64,000 nt of DNA from positions 46,436-110,435 of the forward strand of contig SNVD02011594.1 in NCBI GenBank assembly GCA_013180625.2, written 5' to 3'. The stretch comes from Boswellia sacra. Lineage: Eukaryota; Streptophyta; Magnoliopsida; Sapindales; Burseraceae. Position numbers and translations under genes: made by a program. Below, in pieces: positions 11,158-20,889 of this stretch (position 1 is the first letter of the stretch; each line of letters opens with the position of its first letter). Under the pieces are notes generated by a model, which ran no database searches, was not told the origin of the DNA, and saw only the letters and a program-made list of their open reading frames with translations.

Positions 11158-12591
11158 CTTTTGAATGGCTTTAAGAGACACTATACCATCTAACAGTAGA
11201 ATCCTCAGCTGTTTTAAATTCGAAACTTCAATTGGCAGCTCTGTTATCATTGTTTCTGACAAATTAAGATGCTGCAAGTTAATCAATTTACTCACTTCGA
11301 GAATCTCCTTTAATAAAAGATTACCTTGCAAGTCCAAAACTTTCAAAGCAATCATAGATTGAAAGAACACTTTCGAAAATTTATCCAAATTAGAATCTTT
11401 AGCAAGAAAAGTTAGTAGACGAGAACAAAATAGTGTTTCACTCACAACTTCAATTTTTTTACTCCAAAGTGATACTCTAACTGCCTCCTGCCATCTGCCA
11501 ATCCCATACTGCTTAGTCAGCACATCATTTTCATATTCTAAAATATTATTCTCCTTCTCAGAAGCTAACCACAAAGCCATATCACGAAGGACATCATTCA
11601 TCTTAATATAATCTTTGGAATCTCCAACTCTTTCTAACAACATGCAAGTTTCAAGCTCCCAATAATATACTCTCCTTCATTTCATGCATTGTCTAAAGTA
11701 ACATAATCATGTAAAAATCCCTCCCCAGTCCAGAGTTCAATCAATTCATCTTTCCTAATTTTATAGTCATCTGGGAACAAGGAACAATATAGAACACAAC
11801 TTTTGAGAGTATCATCCCTCAAGCTATCATATCTAAACTTCAGAATAGGAAAAGACAAAATCCCCCATACCTTTGAACTTGGACGGATAACTCTGCAGTA
11901 CATTAATTGCGTGCTTCCATTCTTTAACCCTCCACCTGCTGGCCATAGCTCTTCCAATGGTAATCAGAGCAAGCGGCAAACCCTTGCATTGCTTAGCAAT
12001 AATCTCTGCAAGTTTTGGTATCTCATGATGAGAGTTTAATACATCTTGAGTCACCTTGTGTCGAAACAACTCCAAAGCTGCTTCTTGTTCTAAAACTCTT
12101 GCTGATGCCCATGCTATTGCATACTTCTTTTGATCGGGATGTAAATATTGCTTTAGACTTATTTTGATCATCAATCAATGATGGAATTCCCACTTTTGAT
12201 AGATCCATGCACTCCCATAAGTCATCTAGCAATAGCACAAACTTTATGCTCTTTGAAATGTTGAAAATTTTTGCAACTCTACCTTGCTTATCTAACTCAT
12301 TCCATATTTCATTTGGGATCTGTAGTTTCTTTCGTATAACCTCTTGAATGTTTTCCAAGTTCATTTCTTTAGAACCGTAAACCAAATGACAACATCAAAA
12401 TCGAGGCTTTTGTTGTTGAACTTATTATAAAGTTTCTTTAGTAGGGTAGTTTTGCTTACGCCCCCCATTCCATAGAAGCCGACGACTGCAACGCTTTTGT
12501 CTTCAACGCACTCCAAACTTCACTCGGTTTTGAGTCCATTCCCACAGTCTTCTCCGCAGGTATATCATCCACTGGAGGAAATGATAGTCTA
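11158..12591 (-). pseudogene. CNL-1 resistance gene, NB-ARC and first LRRs
   Basis: Minus-strand frames in order: VVGFYGMGGVSKTT (P-loop, about 12440-12485; the consensus GKTT is SKTT), FVLLLDDLWECMDLSKVGIP (kinase-2), [12 protein letters not shown] (RNBS-B), [19 protein letters not shown] (GLPL), CVLYCSLFPDDYKIRKDELIELWTGEGFL (RNBS-D), IKMNDVLRDMALWLASE (MHD box with His changed to Asn), then LRRs including ALKVLDLQGN, NLQHLNLSETMITELP and QLRILLLDG. This is a cytoplasmic nucleotide-binding immune receptor of the RPS5-like CNL class, usually a single exon of about 900 codons. At least three frameshifts separate the blocks. The LRR frame runs to the copia-2 target site and resumes at 6575. 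Confidence 0.92.
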
Positions 12592-14294
12592 TAGGCTTGG
12601 AACCGGGGCGCGGCGGGTACGGGGCAGTAGGTATCCAGCCCCGCCCTGTCCTATTTTTTTTTGCCCCGCCCGTCCTATTTTTTTTTTGCCCCGCCCCGCC
12701 CCATCCCATTGCCCGGTTGCAGGGCGGGGCGGGGCAAAAAGAAGTAGAGCAGATCCAGACCCGCTCCGCCCCGCCCCGCAATGTTTATATTATTATAACT
12801 ACACCCCTGTGATTTTATATTTTTGCAATCTCGTCCCCTGTTGGATACCTGGAGGGCTAATATTTTCCTACAAATATCAAGCTTAATTTGCTCCAAAATT
12901 ACAATCCAAGGCAATCAAAGCAATACAACAAAACTGAGAAATACATAACCGAAATATTTTGGTAATTAAGTGCTTTGGGTATAAAAGGCTTTGGGTAATT
13001 AATTAATTATGTGTCTTAGATGGATGATGCTGGATCATAACATAATCTTGAAGCTTTGTAACACACGCTTTGTCTAGATTTTTCTACCTCAAGTCGGTTA
13101 GAAAAAAAGATGCCAGCTTGATTGTTGTCCATGATTTTTCATTGAATTGCTTAAGAAAAACCCAATTGTTTGAATGGCCAAACTTAAGTCAATTTGATGC
13201 AATATGTGGTAAAATTATTAACGATGTGATAATAATATTGTCACAATCATAGTATACAAAACTAAAAACTTAGCTAAGCTCAACACAAGTATTTGTTCTG
13301 AGTTTAATTCTTCTTCTATCCAACACAAAACAAACAACAAGAATCATCAAACCCAGAATTCTATTTCCTTCCTTCAACCGAATTCTCAAAGCAGCCAAAC
13401 AGAGAGTAGCACCGAAAAAGTACAAAAAAAAATAATAAAACAACACACAACCCACCCAAAACTTAAAAATCGCAACTTTAACCAACTATATCGATGAAAA
13501 CAAAGCCAGCCATCATAAGTTTCATCTAAACAGAACACAAAATGTGATAAAACAATGAAAAGCACCAGATAATAGGAAAACCTGACCACCTGAGTTACAT
13601 AATCTTGGAGTTGACGGAGCTGACCACCTGAGCGAGTGTGACGAACAATCGAGCAGGCCTGGTGGAGTTGGACGACTGACGGGAGAGAGCAGCCGTGGAC
13701 CGTCGTGTGACGACGACGAAGGTGCAGTGCAATTGTGGATGGTGGCCACTGCAAATCACTGAGGCAAGCGACGGCTAAGCTTGAAGGCTGCAAATCGAGG
13801 GCTGTCGATGTTGGACGATCCGGCAACGGTGGACTAGATGCAGATTACAGATGGAGTCGCGGACTCACGGTGGAGCGGCGACGGTGGCAGAGCAGATCGA
13901 CGGCCAAGCTTGAAGGCTGCAAATCAGGGGCTGTCGATGTTGGACGATCTGACGATGGTGGACTAGACGCAGATCGCAGATGGAGTCACGGACTCGCGGT
14001 GGAGCGGCGACGGTGGCAGAGCAGATCGGGATTTGGGGGAGGGATGGTGGCAGAGTAGATTTAGGGTTTGATTTTGAGATTGGGGAGGGTTTTAATGGAA
14101 ATAGGGATTTCCGAAGTTTATAAAGGTTGTCATATATTCTGAAAATCCACATATATTAAAACTTAACAAAATAGCCTCCATTAATTACCTCTAAGCCCTT
14201 ATATTTTAAATTTTTTCATTTTTACCCTTTACTGTGCGGGGTGGGTCGGGTCGGGTCTAGATGCCGCACCCGACGGGTCAAGTGCCCAAGCCTA
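12592..14294. mobile_element. Non-autonomous hAT element inside CNL-1
   Basis: The left end TAGGCTTGG (12592) and the inverted right end CCAAGCCTA (to 14294) form short terminal inverted repeats. Flanks ATAGTCTA (12584-12591) and ATAGTCCA (14295-14302) are an 8-bp target duplication with one mismatch, the hAT size. Both ends carry G/C-rich subterminal sequence with GGGTCGGGT-like units, common in plant hAT elements. No transposase was recognised. It holds a 129-bp tandem repeat (13771-14028). The same TIR type is at 32006-32590. The long ORFs across the G/C-rich ends are low-complexity artefacts. Confidence 0.87.
13771..14028. repeat. Two-copy 129-bp tandem repeat
   Basis: Units start ACGGCTAAGCTTGAAGGCTG (13771) and ACGGCCAAGCTTGAAGGCTG (13900) and stay alike to about 14028. 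The period of 129 is divisible by three, so the plus-strand ORF here shows two similar 43-residue blocks; this does not by itself imply a gene. It lies inside the hAT element. Confidence 0.88.
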
Positions 14295-14751
14295 ATAGTC
14301 CATGTGCAACAACACCGAAATGCTTTTCTTTTATTATTTTCTTCACAGCATCAATCTTCTTAATTACTTGCCGATCTTGTAGCTGAAGTAACAGTTTCTG
14401 GGAAAGCAACTCCCGAAACATCTTCTCTGGATCTCCTGATCACCTTTCCGCAAAATCTCCGAAACATCTTCTCTGGATCTCCTGATCACCTTTCCGCAAA
14501 ATCTCATCCACTTCCTTCATTAAGACCTCTACACTTTCCAACCGGTTCTTGACTTGGTTTGTACGAACTTTGTAGTGTTTCTCCTCTAGATCGACCCTCC
14601 GGTTGACATATTCGCCGATGCTTTCGAGTTTATCGTTTTCCAATCTCAATGAGTTCAAGTTCTCTTTGAGATGTCGGATGGGAGCACTGTTATTGGCCGC
14701 GCAGCCCCACAATCGAGTGAGGATGTCCATGATTGGGCTCACCTTATCCAT
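14295..14751 (-). pseudogene. CNL-1 resistance gene, N-terminal coiled-coil domain
   Basis: From the Met at 14751 the frame reads MDKVSPIMDILTRLWGC, then RHLKENLNSLRLENDKL, VNRRVDLEEKHYKVRTNQV, and VEVLMKEVDEILRKGDQEIQRRC. This is the coiled-coil domain typical of RPS5-like CNL proteins. I choose 14751 rather than the in-frame Met at 14787 because the CNL-3 stub at 20507 starts with the same MDxVSPIMDIL. A 46-bp tandem duplication (14413-14504) shifts the frame, and the hAT element at 14294 then separates this part from the NB-ARC. Confidence 0.9.
14413..14504. repeat. 46-bp tandem duplication within CNL-1
   Basis: The unit beginning CCGAAACATCTTCTCTGGAT occurs twice with a period of 46 bp (the same G at 14415 and 14461). 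The units appear identical, so the duplication is recent or gene-converted. Since 46 is not divisible by three, it breaks the coiled-coil reading frame. Confidence 0.93.
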
Positions 14752-16030
14752 GACTCTTAAGGAGATCTTAGAAGCAAATGTATTCAATGTATAAATAATA
14801 CAATGTAGTCCGAGAAATAGTGAAAAATTTCTACATAAAGAACAAATGTATGTCGATTCAGTAACTCATATTTGTGGCTTTTCATTTTGTTTTTACTAAA
14901 ATTTTGTTCACGGTCAAGAACATGGCCACATGATATATCACATTATGTGTAAAATGATAGGTGCTACTAAGAGACAATGTACCTAAATAATATTGTAAAG
15001 CACAACAGAGCAAGATGATCATAACGCTACGAGAAAGACATAGGTAAGACAGGCATACCACCTATAGTAATTTGACGAGTCTATCCAATGAGATGATAAC
15101 ATATGATCATGATCATGAGTAGGTTGAAAATGTTGAAAAAAAGAAGACAACTTAATGACCTTATCCAAGGAAATAATAGCAAACAATCATGGGTGGTTTA
15201 AAAATTTGATAAGAAAAAAAATTGAAAAATTAACCTCCTCCAATATATGACTAAATATTAATGGTTAGATATATCATATCAACAATATCTCTGTCCTATA
15301 AAAGTATTTTCTGGGTTATAGATAACAAAATATGTGTCAATTCATAGGAACACAAGACAAGCCTCGAAACTACTTCCAGTGTTAAAATTCGCCTGATCAT
15401 TTACGAAGTTTCAATGTCATTTATTAAGATAACGTTGAGAACTTATGAATTGGAGATCTTTTTCGTCGATCTTAATGCGAGTTCGGCTAGAGTAATTTTA
15501 ATAGATTCATACTTGTTGAGTTCAAGATGTGGTTGTAAATAATTAAATATTGTCCAATATGACTCTTCCGCCTACGCTAATGTTGTAAAGGAAAAAAGAA
15601 ATAATCTATAGAAAACAAATGTTTATTTTTCGAACCAGTAATTCATACTTGTGGATTCAGCACATTTTCTGTTTTAGAAAGATCTAGAGAATATATTTAT
15701 TATATCACATAGTGATACAATGCCCATATATAATATTTATATGTAATATACTTATTATATCACATGTTGATGCAATACCTATATATATATAGCTTCAATA
15801 TTTTTAATCAACAATATTAGTATGAATAATTTTAAATATATATCCAACCATACGACAAGCGTCGTGCACCTTGATGTGATATTATCGATTATTTCATCGG
15901 ATTTGTCATTATTACCTCATTTGTTATTATTTTTTATTCATCATTCTATTTTTTTCCATCCAATAATGTTTTCCCATATCACTTTGTATATGTTAGAACT
16001 ACTTACATGTTTGTACATGTTTTTCTTGAA
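14752..16030. other. CNL-1 upstream region with internal duplication
   Basis: There is no gene. AACAAATGTATGTCGATTCA (about 14843) resembles segments near 15620 and 20775, and TAAAATTTTGTTCACGGTCA with ACATGGCCACATGAT (14898-14937) resembles 16502-16540. The segment 15450-15550 (GAGTTCGGCTAGAG, TTCATACTTGTTGAGTTC) resembles 20635-20685. These look like copies of the 5' flank of CNL genes left by tandem duplication of the cluster. Confidence 0.6.
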
Positions 16031-16216
16031 TAATACTAGACCTACAACTCATTTAGAACTAAAATTTTGTATAGTCTAAGTTGGCAAGATATTATTTGAT
16101 AAATAATTACTATGTCATTTAATTTAATATCTTTTTTTTTAACATATCTAGTGATAGCTTGCCAACTTAAATTATAAGAAAAAAAAAGTTATAGATGAGT
16201 TGTAGACGTAGCATTA
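16031..16216. mobile_element. Fold-back MITE, about 186 bp
   Basis: The left arm, from TAATACTAGACCTACAACTC to AAGTTGGCAAG, is matched by the right arm from CTTGCCAACTT to GAGTTGTAGACGTAGCATTA. Arms of about 55 bp or more pair with few mismatches around an AT-rich centre. No target duplication is obvious, so the superfamily is unassigned. Confidence 0.72.
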
Positions 16217-17281
16217 CCCATCTTTCTTTCTCCTTTTTTTTTTTACTATACGAGAATCAATATAACTGATTCCCTTTATTTTGCAACCATAAAAATCACA
16301 CCAAACACGGATTAATTGTTTTAAAATATAATTTATTTTAAATTTAAAAATATACATTTGAAATTTTAAATTATTAGATCAAATAAAACTCATTTATATG
16401 AAGAAATAATTATATAATTATATACCACATATTTTATACTGACAAATAAATTTACGTCATTTTTTATTTTCTTGTTTCTTTTTGCTTTGGCTAGCTTTTC
16501 AAAATTTTGTTCCCAAACAAGAGTATGGCCACGTGATGAATGGCTCCATATGACAGCTGCTACTCATAGTTAATTAAACAAAATGGTAAAGAGCAACAGC
16601 GCAAGACGACAGTGAGCACGTTATAATATTAAAGATAATGAAATACATGTCAATTCATAGCTAGGAACAAGAAAACCCGCAAAATATTGTACCATTGTGA
16701 TTTGTTCGAAAACATAGTCAGAAATCTAGAAAAAAATAATGAGAGAATTTTTCGAGAGAAAACTTGTATATATTCATTCAAAAGTCAATAATTGATTATA
16801 TCTGTAGAATTTAATATTGATCCTAACTTTGGGAAGTCTTTAAAATAGTCGAAATCCAAAAAAGTAAAATATATTAATATGTCTGGCATTAGATTAGAAT
16901 GTATAAAAATAGTTACACATGGGCGAATTATATATATCCTAGTTTCTGATATATTCTTCACGAAGAGATGCAGAAATAACTAGAGACAAATCATAGATTT
17001 CGAAACATTTCCAAAATTTAGTGTTCGGCTTAGAGAGAAATGATACAGAGAGAGAATAGATATTTGAATAATGATTGGGAAGAAAACGTTTTTCGAGAAA
17101 AACTACAAAGGGGAATGAAAGTTGTGAGCAAGTTATCTGCATAAGGTAGTTTTTATTAGTACTTTTATTTTTTATTTTATCTGCTTCCGGCCTTTAATGC
17201 ATTGAAGAAAAAAAAAACATTTCCAGATTTAAAGAAATCCGAATTCTGAGCCTAAGAACTCCTAGATATTAATTTAACAGT
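16217..17281. other. AT-rich spacer with second copy of CNL upstream sequence
   Basis: No gene recognised. The part 16490-16690 repeats 14890-15010 plus 15320-15385 in order: TTTTGTTCCCAAACAAG, TATGGCCACGTGATG, CAACAGCGCAAGACGA, and TGTCAATTCATAG. The short ORFs here have no supporting features. Confidence 0.5.
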
Positions 17282-17460
17282 AGTGCTAGACTTACAAGTT
17301 ACATACAACTCAAACTTTATAAATTGATTTGACAGTCTATTGGCTACTTAAGAAAAATTAACTGGAAGAGGAAAAAAATAATAAGAAAAGTTACATCTCT
17401 AATATAATTTTGTTATATAAATTACCACGTTAGGTTGTATGTAGATTATAAGTTTAAGAT
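17282..17460. repeat. Possible second fold-back MITE
   Basis: GCTAGACTTACAAGTTACAT with ACATACAACTCAAAC on the left is partly complementary to TTAGGTTGTATGTAGATTAT on the right. The outer sequence resembles the MITE at 16031. The arms are much degraded and no target duplication was found. Confidence 0.35.
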
Positions 17461-18449
17461 TACTTTTAATTTAATCACTAACAAAATCTTTCCATAATGG
17501 AGTTCTTTAATGTAAGTTTCAAATTATTTATTGAATACAAAATCTAATTTAATGGCTTATTGAAAATATGTTCAGTAATTGATTCTTAGAAATTGACTGC
17601 TATAAAATGTAGACAAGCTAATGAGAGATTATTCATAATAATGTCGTTCATTAATTTTCATGATCCCTTTGTTGCTTTGGGAGATTTCGGCGACTCTGGG
17701 GATTTCCGGAGTTTCACATCTAGTTTCTCTGGGGTTGATTAGGCCCCATGTACAAGCCCTTGGTCGCCATATTTGAGTTGACTTTGCTGGTCTGGTGGAA
17801 ATCCTTTCACAAATATGCAACCAGGTTATGTATTCAGTAAGCATGACGCTTCACAACTCAAAAAGTAAAAGCGGAAATTATAGGAGAAAGATTTTGAAAG
17901 ATATCAAAGACCTAGAAATTAAACCGGTATATTTTGAATTTATTTAGCATGCTTTAAAGGAAAGAACTTTTTCTGATATGACCGTAATAAATAAAGAAAA
18001 TGAGGAAATAAATATTAATCAATCAATATATAAAACCACACTTGTCATATTCTTGAAAAAATTAGGGAAATAGGATTAGGAGAATAACCTAATCCCATTT
18101 TGGTCTATTACAATTAATCTTTTCTAATTCTAAATATCAATTTTCGAAGATTATGATTTTATCTTTTATTAATTTCAGATAAGATCGAATGATGAGGTCG
18201 TAGGTGGAAGCTAAATAGAACCTCTAATATGAATTTATAATGGATTTTATCTAGAGATTGGTTACATGCGCAAATCATGGTAAAAAAAAGTTTCATTTCT
18301 TCCATATGTAGGAATATTAAGTTACTAGCCGTTTATGAATATATAATTTATTGGTTTTTGGCTTTTTGTTAATTAATTTAGAATGACAGTTTGTCACACA
18401 CTGGCCTTACCTAATATATACATATCGGTTGAGTGTTATACCCTTCATG

Positions 18450-18452
<3 letters not shown>
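17461..18452. other. AT-rich spacer
   Basis: Nothing recognisable apart from a short minus-strand ORF at 17629-17844 that shows no family motif, signal peptide or repeat and is probably chance. Confidence 0.4.

Positions 18453-18482
<30 letters not shown>
18453..18482. repeat. (AT)15 microsatellite
   Basis: Fifteen uninterrupted AT units, about 77 bp upstream of the small-peptide ATG, and a possible TATA-like promoter element for it. Confidence 0.95.
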
Positions 18483-18485
<3 letters not shown>

Positions 18486-18558
18486 AAGACTTTCCATAAT
18501 GTATCATATTATTAAGTGCAACCAAATTGTGAACCTATCTTTGGAGTAGTATTGATCA

Positions 18559-18729
18559 ATGGAAGGCTCAATGATGATAAGGTTTCTCTTGAAGCTCATA
18601 TTGGTGGTGCTCTTAGTTTTTGCAGCTCTCATCGACAAGAGTCAAGGAAGTGTTCCTTTTTGTTGTTCACATAATCCTGATTGCTGCCAAAAATCTTATG
18701 ATCACGAAAGTTGGGAAACCCTAAATTGA
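18559..18729 (+). CDS. Putative small secreted cysteine-containing peptide
   Basis: A 56-codon ORF from ATG at 18559 to TGA at 18727-18729. Residues 1-8 are a short start with MEGSMMIR, residues 9-25 are strongly hydrophobic (FLLKLILVVLLVFAALI), and DKSQG (26-30) fits a signal-peptide cleavage region. The mature part of about 26 residues has two Cys pairs in the pattern CC-x6-CC (FCCSHNPDCCQ) and an acidic C terminus ending ETLN. The hydrophobic core plus four cysteines in so short a frame is unlikely by chance and suggests an apoplastic signalling or defence peptide. I recognise no family. The AT repeat just upstream could serve as TATA box. It could also be a gene fragment whose further exons are lost. 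Confidence 0.5.
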   Translation: MEGSMMIRFLLKLILVVLLVFAALIDKSQGSVPFCCSHNPDCCQKSYDHESWETLN

Positions 18730-18868
18730 TATATATTTTCATTATTGTCTTTATTTTACTCCACATAACACATATCTACATAAATGGATATTAGTAAATA
18801 ATAGCAGTGATATGCTTTACATTTTGCTTTAGTTAATATATTTTATAATAAGTGGAGATTGAAATCTT

Positions 18869-18870
<2 letters not shown>

Positions 18871-18931
<61 letters not shown>
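18871..18931. repeat. (CT)30 microsatellite
   Basis: About 30 uninterrupted CT units. It lies 140 bp past the stop codon of the small-peptide ORF and is likely polymorphic. Confidence 0.97.
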
Positions 18932-18934
<3 letters not shown>

Positions 18935-19450
18935 TTTATATACACATTCTTTTAACTGAAAATATTTATCTGAACTTTCAACATAAAATTTTGGCAATTA
19001 TTTATTTTAACCCAATGATTAAAATGTAAAGTTAATTAGTCACCTAGTTAATAATAATGAACATCCACTGATCACATGAATGGATTAAACGAGATGAGTG
19101 ACTAGCTAAATTAAGTTAAAAATTGTATGTCAAAATTTTAATTAATAAAATCTTTTTCTTTTTCTATTTCTATGAAGAAGAAATCTTGATAACTTCAAGG
19201 TATAAACAGAAGCATAAAACAAGGACAACAATATTACATATTGAAAAAATAAGCTATGAATCCTAAGTTTGTATCCTAAATGTTCTATACCAATTGATTT
19301 GGTAGTGATTACAATAGCACTGGGGGATTATGACTAGAAATTACTGGCATAATTCTAAATCAAAGTCATATTACCCTAATTTAGTTGCCAAGGAAATGCA
19401 TTCCAGGTCGTGAGTTCAATTCCCCGAGTAATTGTAGTAAATGTCTATAT
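18932..19450. other. Spacer without recognised features
   Basis: AT-rich. A GGTCGTGAGTTCAATTCCCC segment near 19406-19425 resembles an RNA polymerase III B box, but no A box or tRNA-like fold was found at the right distance. Confidence 0.35.
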
Positions 19451-20446
19451 TGTCATGGCCTTATTGTTTCGCTGCTTAGACTGTGCGGCCTAATTAGGCA
19501 CTTAATGAACCGAACCTGCACCCAGGTAAGCCTTTGAACACTTGACAATACCAAGCAAGATCAAGGGAAGCAAGAGAGAGTTAAGGAATGTACAATTGTT
19601 ATTACTTTATAAAGCAATTGTACAAGAGAGGTGTTACAAGGAACTCTGTTGGACAAGCTCTCAAGGAGAGAACATTTCAACTGTGATGGCCGTATTGTTT
19701 CACAAGTCGAGACTGTGTGGCCTTAGGCGCTAACACACCCCAAAGTGCACCTAAGTAAGCTTTAATCCGCTAGAAAAGAGGTTCAAGCGAAAGAGAACAA
19801 TGACACGAGAGATTTGGGTGGGGAAATATTCACTATATACAAGGTAGTTTACAAGGCTTGCAAGACTCTTGAACATTTAAGTCTAGCATGAATTGCTTTT
19901 ACAAATGAGGGCTCACCCCTATTTATAGGCAAGCACCTCCTCAATGTGTGGCTAACATTCTGCCACATGTCACTACCCTATTAGTGATCTAGAACTATCC
20001 TAAGATATTTACAAACGTTACTTGGGGTCCAAGTAATTCTAGAGACATCTACAAGTTGCTAGACAACACTACATAACTCTACCATACACTAGACAATCCT
20101 AGATATCCCTAGAATATTCTAGACTCAAGATATCTTTCCAAGCTTTCATAATCTTCCGCGGCCTTCCATCACCTTTTGCCACCTTCTAGACTCTCCTAAA
20201 GCCTTCTTGAGTCTTCCACGGCTTTCTTATGCCTTCTGAATCCTTCTGGACCCTTTGGGAATGTTCCGAAACGTCACAAAACCTGTCAAAAACTTTCGAA
20301 ACATCACGCCCATTCTTTGCACCTCTAAATTCCTCTCGACACAAGGATCCCAAATCACTATAATACTTATCCCGAAATCCCAATCCTTGGTGTGCTTCAG
20401 TGCAGGCTTGGCGCAAAACCGTGCGTGTGTTGCGCGAGACGTGACA
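19451..20446 (-). repeat. LTR-like repeat with partial tandem 5' copy
   Basis: The stretch 19682-20446 begins TGTGATGGCCGTATTGTTTC and ends GCGCGAGACGTGACA, so it has TG...CA ends. A related partial copy (19451-19680) begins TGTCATGGCCTTATTGTTTC and stops where the second begins. Outside both lies ATAT (19447-19450 and 20447-20450), a possible short target duplication. It has no coding content. The minus orientation is suggested by the CNL-3 stub it interrupts, not proven. It may be a solo LTR with an internal duplication or two overlapping LTR remnants. Confidence 0.5.
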
Positions 20447-20507
20447 ATATGATGGAGCAATTCCACAATTGCATGAGGATATCCATGATAGGGCTCACCA
20501 TATCCAT
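20447..20507 (-). pseudogene. CNL-3 N-terminal stub
   Basis: From 20507 on the minus strand the frame reads MDMVSPIMDILMQLWNCS, a close match to the CNL-1 N terminus at 14751. It ends abruptly at the LTR-like repeat at 20446, and no continuation was found on its far side. Its 5' flank (20600-20840) resembles CNL upstream sequence at 15450-15690. It is the only coding remnant of a third CNL gene. Confidence 0.8.
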
Positions 20508-20889
20508 CACAGAAGCAAATTTTATGATTCGTGCTAAATGTCCTCTCCATAAGCCCTTTTAAGCAAAAATTTCGACTAAGTCGGGAAAATGGAATCCGCA
20601 GCAAATGCAGAGATATTTTTTGTCTCAATGGAAATTCGGCTGGAGAGGCTTTATTAAGTTCATACTTGTTGAATTAAATAATTCAATATTGTCTCTTCCT
20701 GTTGTGACCCATTTTGAAGCCTTTCTGGTTTTGTTTGTCAAAGAAATAGTGAAGATTTGTCAAGAGAAAAAACAAATGTACATACGTCAAATTCAATAAA
20801 TTCATACTTAAAGATTCAACGCATGTTCTCTTATGGAAATGTCTAGGATATATTTACGTAAAACATGTTAAGAGAATATTATATCATGA
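20508..20889. other. 5' flank of CNL-3
   Basis: Non-coding. ATTCGGCTGGAGAGGCTTTA, GTTCATACTTGTTGAATT and AAACAAATGTACATACG resemble the regions at 15484-15520 and 15620-15650. Confidence 0.5.

Noticed and set aside
12497..12914. Overlapping ORFs of 70-130 codons on both strands
   Set aside because: They arise from the G/C-rich low-complexity end of the hAT element; residue composition is Pro/Arg/Gly-rich without motif.
13735..14058. 107-codon plus ORF with internal repeat
   Set aside because: The repeat follows from the 129-bp tandem DNA duplication within the transposon; no family or start context supports a gene.
17629..17844. 71-codon minus ORF
   Set aside because: No signal peptide, motif or repeat; random ORFs of this length are expected in this much sequence.
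19380..19430. tRNA-like GTGAGTTCAATTCCCC
   Set aside because: No cloverleaf or A box can be found around it.
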